A stretch of DNA of 64,000 nucleotides. It comes from Zygnema cylindricum (Eukaryota; Streptophyta; Zygnematophyceae; Zygnematales; Zygnemataceae). The notes beneath the pieces are model-generated. The model had not been told where the DNA came from, did not search any database, and worked only from the letters and a program-made list of their open reading frames with translations. The DNA is taken from the NCBI GenBank assembly GCA_037447655.1, contig JBBHKE010000914.1:118303-182302 (forward strand), written 5' to 3'. Numbering within the stretch: position 1 is the stretch's first letter; every line of letters starts with the position of its first letter. Shown one piece after another: positions 45,493 through 58,403 of the stretch. Made by a program: the position numbers and the translations under genes.

Positions 45493-46512
45493 TGTTGTTC
45501 ATAGCCAATTTCAGCCATGAATGTACCCTCGGAAGCACCACAGACTACCCCAAAACAACCTTCTTTGATTCCACTCAGAATTCTACAAAATAACCAAACT
45601 AAGCTGAAACTTCTCAAACAGATATTTCTTAAACTATTTAGTATTCCCACCAATTTTCATATAACAATACCAAACCGTATAATCACAACACCCAGTCAAA
45701 GTTGCAAAAAAATAGCTTGCCAAAACTTTGATAAACATGACTAACTTCACAATGAAGCTCCAGGCAAACCACAAACACAGTAGGTCTGCAAATTTGCTAT
45801 AATATTGCCAATACAAGGAGAATTACACATGCAAAATATCAGATAATTCTGCCTGTAGAACTGAGAGAAATTCTCAAATGAAATTCCCAAAAAGGAGCAA
45901 AAACAGTTTCTGTCCAAAAAGTTCCTAAGTCTATAAATGACTAAGTCCTACAAATATACATTACAGCTTACTACTAACTGTACGGAGGAATACCAGACGT
46001 ACGTAATCAAACAACTACCTCTATTAATGTGAGTGTACATGAGATCTTTACTAATAATTAATACATATGACAAAACATTGTTAAATTTTTACACGTCTTA
46101 CGAATTAGGTCAAATGAATCAAGACCGTCCAAAATAAATATCATGTGATGGACGCGATTTCGCAACCCTCACCAATCTGACGCCGCTGCCGTCTATAGAT
46201 CCAGTGGCATCCAATTCATCACATGTTTGACCCCCGCATTATGTTTCATACGGCCGACTTAAAATTTAACTCATTTCGAATATTAATCATCGAATCGTCG
46301 TCGTCCATTTCTCCAACACATTCTACACTTTCTTCTATGTTTCTTCGCGTCACTTGAAGTCCAATTCCGTACGTTCGAATACTCTAAGTACCTAGTACGC
46401 AAGCTGCTATGACTGCGATGTGACCAGCGCAGCATGGCAGCGGTGTGACCAGCGCAGCATGGCATCATAGCAATGTGATATAGAGAGGACTAAAGGTTTC
46501 CAAAAACCAACA
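45493..46512 (-). repeat. 5' LTR of element F
   Basis: 1020 bp; matches 42550-43603 with a small deletion in the GCAGCATGG repeat part. Confidence 0.88.
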
Positions 46513-46984
46513 CTTCGCTCTTGTTGTCAGGTGTCCCTCCGTTCAAATTCTACTTAGTCTAGTGGCAGGGGAAGACATAGATGTGCACCAGATGGACATC
46601 AAAACCGCTTTCTTACACAGAGAATTAGAAGAAGAGATTTTTATGCGACAACCGAAAGATTTGTGGAGAAAGGAGAAGAAAGTAAGGTGTGCAGATTGAT
46701 AAAGTCTCTTTATGGACTAAACTAAGCTACACGCCAATGGAACAAGAAGCACAATGAGTTTTTGACGATCTACGGATTTATCCGAATCAGTTCGGGTCAT
46801 TCCATCTATCAATTTGAGGACGAAGAAGGTATAATTTTCATTCCTTCTATGTTGATGATTTGCTTATTTTTGAGTAAATCAATAGAGAAAATCAATAGAT
46901 TGAAAAAAGATCTAAAGAGTATATTTGAAACGAAAGACTTGGGGGAGACAAAGTATTTTTTCGGAATTCAGATGGAGAGGGATA
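46513..46984 (+). pseudogene. element C RT core (resumed after F)
   Basis: The reading resumes with LLSLVAGEDIDVHQMDIKTA and FLHRELEEEIFMRQP, then SLYGL (with a stop after), QWNKKHNEF and, in a shifted frame near 46845-46870, the catalytic YVDDLL. INRLKKDLKSIFETKDLGET follows before E begins at 46985. Confidence 0.8.
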
Positions 46985-47971
46985 TATTATTTTTGGAAAG
47001 CTTTAAGTCTCACCAAATTTATTCGACGATGGAAAAATAGATCTTTAGGGACACGCGTCGTCACTTGAAGCACAGTGCATGTTTTTTGAATGGTACCGAC
47101 ACCAGAATTGTAACACTGCAGCAACAACGCAGATGGAACAAGCGCAACTACGGATATATTTGATATGGTCCGTACGTACGAACGCAGACTTTGACACAAC
47201 GAACAAACGCAACTGCGAATCTTTTGGTACAGGAAATCGCAGTTTCTACGCAAAAAGACAAACGCAACTGCGACTATTTTTGGTATGGGACAACGCAGCT
47301 GCTACAAAGCTGCGGATATTTGAATGTGATCACGAATTGGACAGCGTTGCTACGGTTGATATGAATCAAGTCAACGGACGAGATTCATAACGGAATAATT
47401 AAGTGACTTGCTGAAAGATGTTCTGCATCAGCCAAATGAACGTGCCCAAACAATTGTCACTAAGCCAGGCGAGAAGTATTTGAACAAATCACCTGTATAG
47501 GATTCTCATTTATATTGATTGTATAGTGATAGATTAGTTTTAGCGTGATTAGGAGCACTTAGACCTTAGTGGCAGTTTAGTTCTTTTGGCCGTATATTTT
47601 AGGAACATTTGTATCGGCGGTACAACACTATGTAGTAGGACAACTGAGTGAAGAGTATAAGACTTAGGACGTAGAACATTTTATGTATCTAGACTTCGAG
47701 ACTATGTAATCTGCAAACTATTTTTGTGAAACTTTTGAGTTGCATATCTTGGTGTACGTGTGATCAATTGTGCTGAAACTTTGGGAGTTGTCAGACTTTG
47801 TGATAAACTATACTATGGTATAGTTTGAAGCAGTTTGGACCTTTGTGTCAACTTTATTATACTGTAGAAAGTAGTTGTTTGATCGGATTCTTGGTAAGCT
47901 TCTGTGGTGAATTATGTCTACTTCTACTACTACTGCTCCATTGCTCCACTTGCTCTAGTGGTCGTAGTACA
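46985..47971 (+). repeat. 5' LTR of element E
   Basis: 987 bp, starting TATTATTTTTGG (original TGTTGTTTTTGG by comparison with 58404) and ending GTAGTACA. The PBS that follows (TTGGTTATAAGCC) is a drifted version of the half-tRNA site. Confidence 0.75.
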
Positions 47972-47999
47972 ATTGGTTATAAGCCTGTTATCAAGAATT

Positions 48000-49251
48000 C
48001 ATATCTTCTTGGGGGAAAAATACGCTTATTGGGTGGATATGGTGGAGATAGTCTTCGAAAATGTTAACATTATGGATATTTTGGATGGTTCACTTGTGGA
48101 AACGAATCCGTCTTGGTGAAAGAAAAATTCGCAAGCTCGGTCGCTTTTGAAATTCTATATCTCAGAAAAATTGACTATGTCACGGATAAAAATGAAAAAG
48201 GCGATGGATATCTAGAAATCTCTCAATGATGATTTTGAAAAGGCTAATGTTCATGAAGAACTATTTTTGGCTGGACGAATTTGGGACTACAGATACACGA
48301 GTGGCACAATGGCAGAATATTGTAACAAAATTCGAATACTAATAGATTCTCATGCTTGTGCAGGTGGATCTTTTCTTCAGTTTCAGCAGGTTATTTTGCT
48401 AATGAGAGGTTTTCCTATTGCTATGAAAGCAGCGTCAAATTGGCTGAAACAGAAAGGTAAAGCTAGATGAAAACTACAGTTGGCTATTAATTTAATATTA
48501 GAAGAGGAAGCTTATTCTAAAATTCTTAATGGTGAAAAAGAAGTAGAGGCGTTTAGCACAAAATTTTACAAAATTCCTCAGTTTAATCAGCAAAGAACAA
48601 AATTCCTCAGTTTAATCAGCAGAGAAATCTGTTTAATCACAATCATAATAAATTTTGACAGTTTAATCAAAAAGGAAATAGACAATCTTTCAATGCTTGT
48701 TTTATTGTAATGAAAAAGGTCATGGATGTAAATTCTGTCCTAAGCTTAAGAAAGCTAATTAAATAGGTCTGTGCAGGCCTGGATGGCAGCAGAACCAATT
48801 TTTTAAAGGCTTCACGGGATCGTCACAATGAGGAAATGCACTTTTTTCGACGTCTTCATCTCATCAGAACGATTCTCTTTCACTCTCTGGAAAGGAGGAT
48901 GATGATCTATTTGCTATGGCGGAAGCAATGGAGGGCGCGAGAGACAATGGATGGATAATGGACACGGGAGCGTCGGCCCACATGTGTTGGAACAAGGCAG
49001 TTTCCAAAAATCAAAAATCAACACCGGAGAAAAATATCTACTATGCATGTGGAATGAGTGTGCAAACGCGGGCTGTAAGTGTTGTCTCCTTGCTAGTTGA
49101 TGTAGAAGGCAAGGCAGTTGAGAGAACTCTTCATAATGTTCTCTATGTACCAGATTTTAAGAAAAAATTGTTTTCAACTTCTTTGGTAGAGAATTTAGGG
49201 TTTGAGATCAATCTGAAACATGGCAGGCAGGTTGTTAGCAAAATTGGAAAA
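48000..49251 (+). pseudogene. element E gag and protease, decayed
   Basis: Blocks parallel to D: VNIMDILDGSLVETNPSW, RIWDYRYTSGTMAEYCNKIR, LLMRGFPIAMKAASNWLKQK and LAINLILEEEAYSKILNGEK. Then comes a zinc knuckle remnant and the protease IMDTGASAHMCWNKAV near 48953-49000, with the catalytic Asp kept. Several stops. The frame ends in VVSKIGK at 49251 where G is inserted. Confidence 0.8.
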
Positions 49252-49926
49252 TGATAAGAATAAGAGTCAATCGGAATGCGCTCACAAATACTTAAATGTC
49301 TCAATGCGGAAGCGATATTAAAATGAAATCAAACATTACAACACATCAAAAGCGCATAATCCAAGATAGAGAGAAATTAAATACTCAATAACATAAACTC
49401 ATATTAACTTAATCCTTAAACATTACACTTCTCTTAATTCATTCCTCCTTAATTGACTCTTGAATGATTCCTAATTGTTATACAATCTAACTCACACAAA
49501 GGTTTTTTAACTTAGCCACGGAAATAATCCAGAACACTAACTCTAAAAGTGTCTAAATGTATTTAGACGTAAATGTGGTACAAAACAAAATGAAACTACT
49601 AGAAACCAAACTGACAGTCATATACGACAAACTTAACTTACTCGAAACGAAACAACTAGACGTATGTCGCGCGAAACGAAACTTCTCGACGTACTAATCT
49701 AGAACTTAACCGAAACGAAACCAAATCTAATCGTGTACGTGTGAAAAGTGCACGCACGAAATAATGAATCAAACTATACGAAACAAAACCGAATTCGCAA
49801 ACCGACGCACGGAGTACTAAATGAAACCAAGCTAAATACGCGAAGTGACGCGAGACCAAATCTAAACCACACTAAAAACGAACAAGCATCACGTAAACCT
49901 AGATTGAACAATTGTACGTCTTAACA
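49252..49926 (-). repeat. 3' LTR of element G
   Basis: 675 bp, + strand TGATAAGAATAAGAGTC...CGTCTTAACA. Confidence 0.92.
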
Positions 49927-49969
49927 ATCCCCCTCTCAATGTTGAATCTACACAAAATCTTAACCGAAC

Positions 49970-51505
49970 TCAAAATAATCCTAACTTAGGCCTTCCTCTC
50001 ACAAAGACATCATACATAGTAGCTTTAGTTAACATGTCCGCTGCTTCTTCACCCGTTGGTATAAAAATGAACTCAATCTCTCCAGCATTTTCTAAATCTC
50101 TTACAAAATGCCATTGAATCCTAATGTGCTTAGTCCTCTTATGAAACACTAGATTCTTAGCAAATGCAATGCTAGACATGCTATTTGAGAACAACTTCAT
50201 ACACTTAATAATAATTCCCAACTCACTTAACATCTCTCTTAACCAAATTGAAGCTTTGGCAGCATGGCAAGCCGCCATATATTCGGCCTCCGTCGAACTC
50301 AATGCTACCGTAGGTTGAAGTCTCGAACTCCACGAAATCGCACCTCCACATAAAACAAATGCGTAACCGGATGTTAACTTTCCCGTGTCGAAGTCTCCAC
50401 CCCAATCGGAATCGCAATATCCAAAACAATCTAACCCTGAATCCGCCTTATAAACTAAACCATAACTTAACGTTCCAACCAAATATCTAAAAATTCTTTT
50501 AACACTCTCCGAATGACACTTCTTAGGTGCTTGACAATACTTGCTCACAATACTAACAGCAACTGAAATATCTGGTCTAGTTCCAACACTAAGATACATC
50601 AAACAACCAACTGCTTCTCTATAAGGTACATCAATTGTTGGCTCACTTTCTGCTATACTCAAGTGAACTCTAGGATCCAAAGGTGTACTTAAAGGCTTAG
50701 CATTCAACATAGAGAATCTAGCTAAGACTTCCTTACAATATTGGTACTGACTAAGTTTCAAAGAACCAGGCTCATCTCTAATCACCTCAATACCAAGAAT
50801 GTACTTAGCTTCTCCTAAATCTGTAACTTTGAAGAATTTACTGAGAAAACATTTCCATTCGTGAATCCTTTCAAGACTGTTTGAAATCATAATAAAATCA
50901 TCAACATACACACTAAAAATATTTTGATCAACTCCTTCTCCTTTCACATAAACACCTAAATCTGAAAACGTACGAACAAAGCCAAAATCCAAAAGTACCT
51001 TATGAAGACGAGTGTACCATGTCCTTGGAGCTTGCTTAAGTCCATAAAGCAACTTCTTCAACTTCCACACATGTCCAGGTTTGCCCGAAACTCCTTCTGG
51101 AATCTTCATATAAACTTTTTCTTCCAATTCTCCGTTTAGAAAAGCAGTTTCCACATCCATTTGGTGGATATGCTTTCTCTTAGCAGCAGCAATCGCAATA
51201 ATCATCCTTAAACTATCAAACTTAACTACAGGTGCATATGTTTCTGTATAATCTATACCTTCTTTCTGCTGAAAACCTTTACCAACTAATCTTGTTTTAT
51301 ATTTGATTATTTCACCTGATGCACCCGTCTTAGTCTTAAATACCCATTTACAATCAATAGTTTTCTTTCCCTCAGGTAAAACTACTTCTTCAAATGTTCC
51401 ATTATCAATAATAGACTTAAGTTCTTTCTCAAAAGCTGGTTTCCACTTTTCATTCCAATCACATGATGCAACAGCTTCTGAATAGGACTTAGGATCCCCA
51501 TTCAA
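49970..51505 (-). pseudogene. element G reverse transcriptase and RNase H, 511-residue open frame
   Basis: Uninterrupted. RT: CKWVFKTKTGASGEIIKYKT, LVGKGFQQKEGIDYTETYAP, HQMDVETAFLNGELEEKVYM, LLYGLKQAPRTWY, and the catalytic box YVDDF (copia elements usually have YVDDM or YVDDL). RNase H: CDSDWGGDFDTGKLTSGY, LSSTEAEYMAACHAAK, RTKHIRIQWHFVRD and EAADMLTKA. It ends TAA near the polypurine tract. The start shown is the first Met; the true frame joins integrase upstream through a short damaged part (51506-51767). Confidence 0.92.
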
Positions 51506-51767
51506 ATGCTCACTCTGTAATCGCTATAAAAGAAACTCATTTAACCTAGCATCTGAAATAAAATTAACCGACTTATCTTTAGCATTCATATGAAGGGTTA
51601 ATCTCTCAGGAGCCTATACTTTATTCCCTCGATTACTTCTCCTAACAACAACTTCTTCTTCAACAACATCATCTCTTTCACCCTTCTCACTTACAGATGG
51701 CAAACTACATTCACTACTTTGTCAGCTAAGGGATCTTTCATTGGACTTAGAACTTTGACTTCCATTC

Positions 51768-52925
51768 TCACTTTTCAAGCTTTTCAGAATCAGATTGGGA
51801 AGATTCAAATCTCTTACCAATTTTAATTGATTTCTTCTTTTTCAATGGAATTTTTTCATCCTCCTCTTCGTCACTCTCGTCATTAATTTTGAACTCTTCC
51901 AAATTGCTCTCTTCCTCAAAATCCAAACTTTCTTCCTTATCTTTTGTGAATTCCATTGCTTTCGCCAAATCTTCGTGAAACTCCACATTTCTTGATTCGA
52001 CAACTGTTCGAGTAGCCGGATTGAAGATTCTGTGTTGACTTGAATTTTGACTATACCCAACAAAGATACCCGTCCATGATTTTGGACTGAATTTTCCGGC
52101 TCGATATCTTTTCTCGATGTAGACAGTGGCTCGGCATCCCCAAATCCTCAAATGTCGAACAGATGGAATCCTGCCACTCCACAATTCTTCAGGCGTCTTA
52201 TCTCCAAAAATCGAAGTTAGTCTTCTGTTACAAATGTAATTTGCTGTAAGAACAACTTCTCCCCAAAACCTCACACTATGTTTAGTGTTATGCAACATAA
52301 CTCTAACCATCTCTTAAAGTGTCATATTCTTCCTCTCAGCAACTCCATTAGACTCACGAGAATAGGCAGCCGTAAATTGTTGTTTAATCCTTCTTTTCTG
52401 ACAAAAACATTTATAAGCAACAAATTCTCCTCCACTATCTGATCTGACTGCTTTTTACTTTCTATCCGTTTCTCTCTCAGCCATTACAACAAATTCCCGA
52501 AACTTATATAACGCTTCTGACTTATGTTTCAACAAATATACCCAACTCTTTCGATTATAATCATCCACAATTACAAAGATATATTTATGTCCTCCTAGAC
52601 TTAATGGTTTGACGTCTCCACATAAGTCTACATGAACAAGCTCAAGGGGAGCACTAGCTCTATACTTCACATCTTTAACAGGATGAGACTTTCTAATCTG
52701 TTTTCCTTTGCTACAACCATTACAACCTTGAACTTTCTCTCCGGAAACACACTCTAATACTCTTACTACTCCACTTTTCATCATATTTTTTATATTTGAC
52801 TCAGAAGTATGACAAAGTCTATGATGCCATAAACTTAGATCTCCACTTTCAAAACTTACAGCATTAACTGAAATTACTGATTTCTGATTGTCCTGTGGTC
52901 TAATCCATTTTAACTTACTTTGCAT
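51768..52925 (-). pseudogene. element G GAG-pre-integrase and integrase
   Basis: LSLWHHRLCHTSESNIKNMM and CNGCSKGKQIRKSHP form the HHCC zinc domain. VHVDLCGDVKPLSLGG and VDDYNRKSW hold the first catalytic Asp. A TAA at 52457-52455 interrupts before RSDSGGEF (second Asp) and NGVAERKN (Glu), and a second TAA near 52316 precedes MVRVMLHNTKHSVRFWGEVV. The C-terminal part ends with an acidic and Lys-rich stretch near 51800. Confidence 0.88.
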
Positions 52926-53027
52926 ACAATCGGTTACATAACCTTCTCCAAATTGATTTCCTTCTCTATCTTGGAAAACTATTCTTCCATTTTCAAACGA
53001 GATTACTCTACCACCATTCCTTTGTAT

Positions 53028-54652
53028 CTATGGAACACTAACAAGGTTTACAACACCATCAAGAAAATACAAAGTATTGTTCAAATTCACTTTCTTTACA
53101 ACAACTTGACCATTCAAATTGTTAACAGGTAAATCTAATGTGACAGTTCCCACTGAATCTATCGGGACAACATGTCCACTAGCAACCGTTATAGTCTTAG
53201 GAACTGTAAGTTTTCTCAAATCCGTAAACAAATTAAGATCACTACAAACATGATGAGTTGCTCCAGAATCAACTATCCAATCTTTATAACTTTGACTCCC
53301 ACATGCGGAATTTGCAGAATTGACAACAACATTTCTATCTTTTTTCATCATCATAGAAAAGTTTAGAGACTTATCGCCTTGATCGTCATGAAAATCTGAA
53401 TAGTGGGTTTGATGTCCTCCTCCACGAGATTGTCCAAATCTTCCACGACCTCGTCCTCGATGTCCACCTCGATCTCTTCCTCTTTTCGAATAGTAAGATG
53501 ATCTTCCTCCATTTCGTTGAAAACATTGAGCACTAACATGTCCCCATTTTCGACAAATATTGCATTGCTTTTCCCTATCCAGACAGTTAGTAGCCATATG
53601 TCCTTCCTTATTACACTTATAACAAATAACATGATTTACATCACCTTGATCGCTATAACCTTTTCCAAATCCTGAATACTGAAAATTGTTTCTACCCCCT
53701 CTTAATCTAAACCTTCTTCTACCTCCACGACCACGTACAAAGTATACCTCAGACGTGCCAGTGAGGTTTACATTACTATTTCCGAATCCTCTACTATCTT
53801 TCTCTTACTTTTTTCTGCACCTTTTAGAAGGTTAATAGCAAAATCAAAAGTGGGTTTCTCTGTAGATCTTATAACTTCTACTGTAACATCAAACTTAGAT
53901 GGTAATCCATTTAGAAACACAAATACTTTTTCATCTTCAAGAGGAAACTTTCCTGCGCTATTCAACTGCTCTATCAAAACATTAAATCTTTTTAGAGCAT
54001 CATCAATCGACTCATTACTCTTCATCCTAAACTGAATAAAGTCCTGAAATACATAATTAGATTTAGTTGCGAATCCTTTCTCATACAAATTTTGTAGATG
54101 GGTCCAACAAGCATGAGCGGTATCATGAGTTAACATATGCTCATGAACTGAACTACTACTACTCTGAAGTAATGCAGTCATAGCTGCCATATCTTTAGTA
54201 TCCCACTTTTTCCTTCCTTTTTCATCTAATGGTCTTTTCTCTTCTCCTGTAAGTATTTTCCACAATTTCTTTAGAGTAAAGATTCCTTGAATATATCTCT
54301 TCCATACAGGATAATTATTTCCATTATGCATGATAGTCTTATACGACACCTTGTAATCTAACTCTTCATCTGAACTCGACTCATCATCATCATCATCATA
54401 AAAAGGCACTTTCATTTTGCCATTTTTACTCTTCTTAGAACTCTCATCATCTGAATTGCCCCCAAAGGTAAAAGTTTTACCGAAAGATTGTCCTTCTTTT
54501 TTTGCCTTTAGAAATTCGTAAAGTTCCTCCATAGTCGTGGGATCAAACTGAATTGTGAGACTCTCATTCGCCATTGATAACTTCTTCAATTCTCCAACTC
54601 CAAAAGTGACTTCAGTGTCTTCGCTCTTTGCGGAGTATTCCTCCACCATCAC
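53028..54652 (-). pseudogene. element G gag and protease
   Basis: Gag (53768-54652, 294 residues open) starts MMVEEYSAKSEDTEV, has an acidic Asp/Ser stretch, then WDTKDMAAMTALLQSSSSSV, DALKRFNVLIEQLNSAGKFP and FVFLNGLPSKFDV. A single frameshift near 53785 leads to an Arg/Gly-rich box (RGRGGRRRF), then two zinc knuckles, CYKCNKEGHMATNC and CNICRKWGHVSAQC, and the protease IVDSGATHHVC with its Asp kept. A TAG near 53036 separates it from the integrase part. Confidence 0.9.
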
Positions 54653-54711
54653 TTATAAACTCTTAATCAATTCTTAACTCCAATCTAAATAAACACTGCT
54701 CCAATACCAAA

Positions 54712-55386
54712 TGATAGGAATAAGAGTCAATCGGAATGCGCTCACAAATACTTAAATGTCTCAATGCGGAAGCGATATTAAAATGAAATCAAACATTACA
54801 ACACATCAAAAGCGCATAATCCAAGATAGAGAGAAATTAAATACTCAATAACATAAACTCATATTAACTCAATCCTTAAAAATTACACTTCTCTTAATTC
54901 ATTCCTCCTTAATTGACTCTTGAATGATTCCTAATTGTTATACAATCTAACTCACACAATGGCTTTTTAACATAGCCACGGAAATAATCTAGAACACTAA
55001 CTCTAGAAGTGTCTAAATGTATTTAGACGTAAATGTGGTACTAAACAAAATGAAACTACTAGAAACCAAACTGACAGTCATATACGACAAACTTAACTTA
55101 CGCGAAACGACGCAACTAGACGAATGTCGCGCGAAACAAAACTTCTCGACGTACTAATCTAGAACTTAAACGAAACGAAATCAAATCTAATTGTGTACGT
55201 GTGAAAAGTGCACGCACGAAATAATGAATCAAACTATACGAAACAAAACCAAATTCGCAAAACGACGCACGGAGTACTAAATGAAACCAAGCTAAATACG
55301 TGAAGTGACGCGAGACCAAATCTAAACCACACTAAAAACGAACAAGCATCACGTAAACCTAGATTCAACAGTTGTACGTCTTAACA
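54712..55386 (-). repeat. 5' LTR of element G
   Basis: 675 bp, same length as 49252-49926. Confidence 0.92.
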
Positions 55387-58203
55387 TAAAAATTGCAGTT
55401 ACGGGAACTAGAGATGCCAAGAAAATGTATCGAATAAATATGTTCAATGATAAAGAAAATGATGTTTTGTATTTCGAAGCATTATCCTTAGATGAGCTGT
55501 TGCATAAAAGATTAAGCCATGTGAACTATGCTAGTATGAAAAAGATGGTCAATGCTGGTAACATAGAAGGAGTCACTCTGTCAAATCAGTCACCTAAAAC
55601 GTGTGATGGCTGTGCATTAGGAAAAATACAGAGATTACCGTTTCCTCAAGAGTTTGAACATAAATCTTCTAAAATTTTGCAATTCATTCATTCTGATGTT
55701 TTCGGCCCTGCAAAGGTACCATCTGCCGAGGGGATAAAATATATGGTTACGTTTATAGATGATTTTTTGAGGTTTACTAAAGTCTACTTTATGAAGGACA
55801 AGAGTGAGGTCTTCACTCATTTTCAACACTTCAAAGCTTGGGTGGAGAAACAACACGGTTTGCCAATTATGGAGCTCTGATCGGACAATGGCGGGAATAT
55901 TCGTCAAAAGAGTTGAAAACTTATTACTTAAGGAAGGTATTAGTAAGAAACTATCTGTGTTATACTCTCCCAAACAAAATGGGGTCACAGAAAGACTAAA
56001 TAGAACTATCACAGAAAGCTCAAGAACCATGTTTGCGGATAAGGGCGTGGATCCGAAATTCTCGGCTAAAGCATTAAATTGTGCAGTTTATATCAAAAAA
56101 ATTATAAGTTTAAGATCTATAGAAACCACTCCTTACGAGATGTGGACGGGTAGAAAACCGGATGTCAGTCATTTCAAAGTCTTTGGAAGTAAATGCTTTA
56201 TTTTGGATACCTCTAATGATAAATGGAAAATGGAACCTAAGTGATTGTCGCGCATTTTGTTAGGATATGATGATCATTCTAAAGGTTATAGGGTCTTTGT
56301 TTTTGAGAGGCAAAAAATTATTGTAGCAATGATCATCCTTGTCAATGATGAACTAGACTCGATAGACTTATTTAAAATGACAGAGCAGCAGAAGCAGCAA
56401 AAAATAGAGGAATATGTCATTTTAGATAGCATCCATAATATTGTCCCACAAATGCAAAATTCACCAGTGGTAACACAAGAGTCGGAACATAATCGCGTTC
56501 CCCAACAAGTTCATTTCGAAGTGGACCAACAGCAGTCACTGCCTATAGATCCCAACCAGCGCAACGCACGGGATCCGACAATTTCAGCCTCGGAATTTCC
56601 TGGGGGAAGAAGATCCAGCAGCGACTTGCAAGCAAGTTCTCACTTCGCTTACTCGATAGCCTCAGGTGAGCCTCTAACCATCCTTGAAGCCTTCTCATCA
56701 CAAGAGCGGAATCACTAGATCGAGGCGGCAAACGATGAAATGAAGTCAATCATGGAGGCTCAATCATGGGAGCTTGTGGACCTTCCTCCGGATCGAAAAG
56801 CGATCGGCAACAAATGGGTATTCAAGGTGAAGTTAAATCCAGATAATAACATTGAACGATATAAGGCTAGTCTTGTGGCAAAGGGGTATAATCAAAAGGA
56901 ATGAATTGATTTTGAAGAAACTTTTTCTCACGCAGTACGTTTTCGGACAGTTAGGATTTTGCTATCTCTAGCTGCTATAGAAGATATGGAAATACATCAG
57001 ATGGATGTAAAGAACGCCTTTTTGCATGGAGAATTAGAGGAGACCATTTATATGCAGCAGCTTGAAATGTATGCGGAACCAGGAAAAGAGCACATAGTAT
57101 GCAAACTCTGAAAATCTTTGTACGGCCTAAGACAGGCCCCAATGGAATGGAATCTAAAACTTGATGAATTTTTAACTAGCCTAGGATTTAAAAAGATAAG
57201 TTCTCATCACTCAATCTATGTTTTAAAAGGTGAGAATAGAATAGTGTACATAGCGGTGTATGTAGATGATTTACTATTTGTTAGCAAATCAATGGATGAA
57301 ATTAACAAAAGTAAAGTTACTTTAAACTCACGGTTCGAGATGAAGGACCTTGGTAAGGCAAAATATATTTTGGGTATCCAAGCAGATAGGGACAAGAAAA
57401 GCAGATTGATAAAATTGACTCAAAAGGAGGCTATTAGAAACATGTTAGATGAATATGGTATGCGGGGGGCAAAAGGATGTGTAGCACCAATGGAGTTTCG
57501 CCATAAGTTAGAGGGGGAAGAAACAGAACCGAGTGTTATTGTTAGTGACATTTTTGAGTCAGGGGAGGATGATCTTATGACATTGATACTTTACAGACAG
57601 ATAGTGTGAAGTTTAATATATTTCCTGAACTGTACCCGTCCGGATATTGCTGCAGCAGTTGGGGTACTGAGAAGAAGTCTAGAGAATCCGAGGAAATCTT
57701 ACGGTGATGCAGCAAAAAAGGTTTTAAGATACTTGGCAGGAACCAAAAACCTCAAACTCACACTAGGCGGAGGAGAAGTGAAGCTGCAAATATGGAGTGA
57801 TGCAAGCTATGGCAACATGCCAAGCCAAAAATCCACCACGGGATTCATTCTGCAAATTGGGAATGGGACTTGCTATTGGAGCAGCAAACTTCAAACGTCA
57901 CGACACAATCGACGATAGAGTCAGAATGTATAGCAGCGAGCTCGGCCCTCAAAGAACTCTTATGGGTGAAATCCATATTGCAAGAATTGGGATACATGCA
58001 GGTTGGTCCACAGGTGATCTGGTGTGATAACCAAGCTGCCATTGCTATTGTTTCTAACCCGAGTCACCACTTCAAAAGAAAGCACATGGATGTAAGATTA
58101 CACTTTGTAAGGGAAAAAGTATTCTCTAGGGTGATCAAATAATGTTATTTGCCTGATGCTAAAATGATTGCAAATATGCTTACTAAAGCTCTTCCTGCTC
58201 CTA
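55387..58203 (+). pseudogene. element E integrase, RT and RNase H (resumed after G)
   Basis: The reading resumes IAVTGTRDAKKMYRIN. HKRLSHVNYASMKKM and CDGCALGKIQRLPFP give the HHCC domain. HSDVFGPAKVP and FIDDFLRFTKVYF follow, then a TGA replaces the Arg before SDNGG (55878). KQNGVTERLNRT and TPYEMWTGRKPDVSHFKVFG follow. RT: IGNKWVFKVKLNPDNNIERY, HQMDVKNAFLHGELEETIYM, YGLRQAPMEWNLKLDEFL, AVYVDDLLFVSKSMDEI. RNase H: WSDASYGNMPSQKSTTGF, CDNQAAIAIV, KHMDVRLHFVREKV, MLTKALPAPKLKY. About six stops or shifts; otherwise the best-preserved relative of D. Confidence 0.88.
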
Positions 58204-58403
58204 AGTTAAAATATTGTAGAATGAAGTAGAATTAAGTGAATAGCTAAGTTGCTACACTGCTATACTGCCATGTTGTGCTAGTCCAACACGGGGATGTAGT
58301 GGTACTAGGTGACTTGCTAAACTGCTACGATGTTATGTTGCGATGCTCCGCTAGTTCGACATCGTAGCTGCGCTGGCATATTGAGCCTAAAGCTTTAGGG
58401 GAG

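Larger units (their letters stand above)
42550..46512 (-). mobile_element. gag-only LTR retrotransposon F (TR-GAG type), minus strand
   Basis: 3963 bp with LTRs 42550-43603 (3') and 45493-46512 (5'), and a perfect duplication CTTCG (42545-42549, 46513-46517) in the RT of C. The interior is only 1889 bp and holds gag but no protease, integrase, RT or RNase H, so pol must be borrowed. The polypurine complement CTCCCCCAAACC follows the left LTR. Confidence 0.9.
33342..46984 (+). mobile_element. Ty1/copia retrotransposon C, plus strand, broken by D, F and E
   Basis: The 5' LTR 33342-34486 is followed by the PBS and then gag, protease and GAG-pre-integrase up to 36227. Integrase and the start of RT lie at 41232-42549, and the RT core at 46513-46984. 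Breaks are caused by D (after 36227), F (after 42549) and E (from 46985). Joins are proven by the 5-bp duplications TCTAG and CTTCG. The 3' LTR is not seen; it would lie beyond E, which runs into the assembly gap. Confidence 0.85.
49252..55386 (-). mobile_element. Ty1/copia retrotransposon G, minus strand, nearly complete
   Basis: 6135 bp with 675-bp LTRs at 49252-49926 and 54712-55386. I count about 22 differences between them by eye (roughly 97% identity), so it is a young insertion. Polypurine complement ATCCCCCTCTC (49927-49937). The primer site TTTGGTATTGGAGCAG (minus, before 54712) resembles the complement of the 3' end of initiator tRNA-Met, unlike B, C, D and F. Flanks GAAAA and TAAAA suggest a 5-bp duplication with one mismatch. 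All domains are present with few lesions. Confidence 0.93.
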
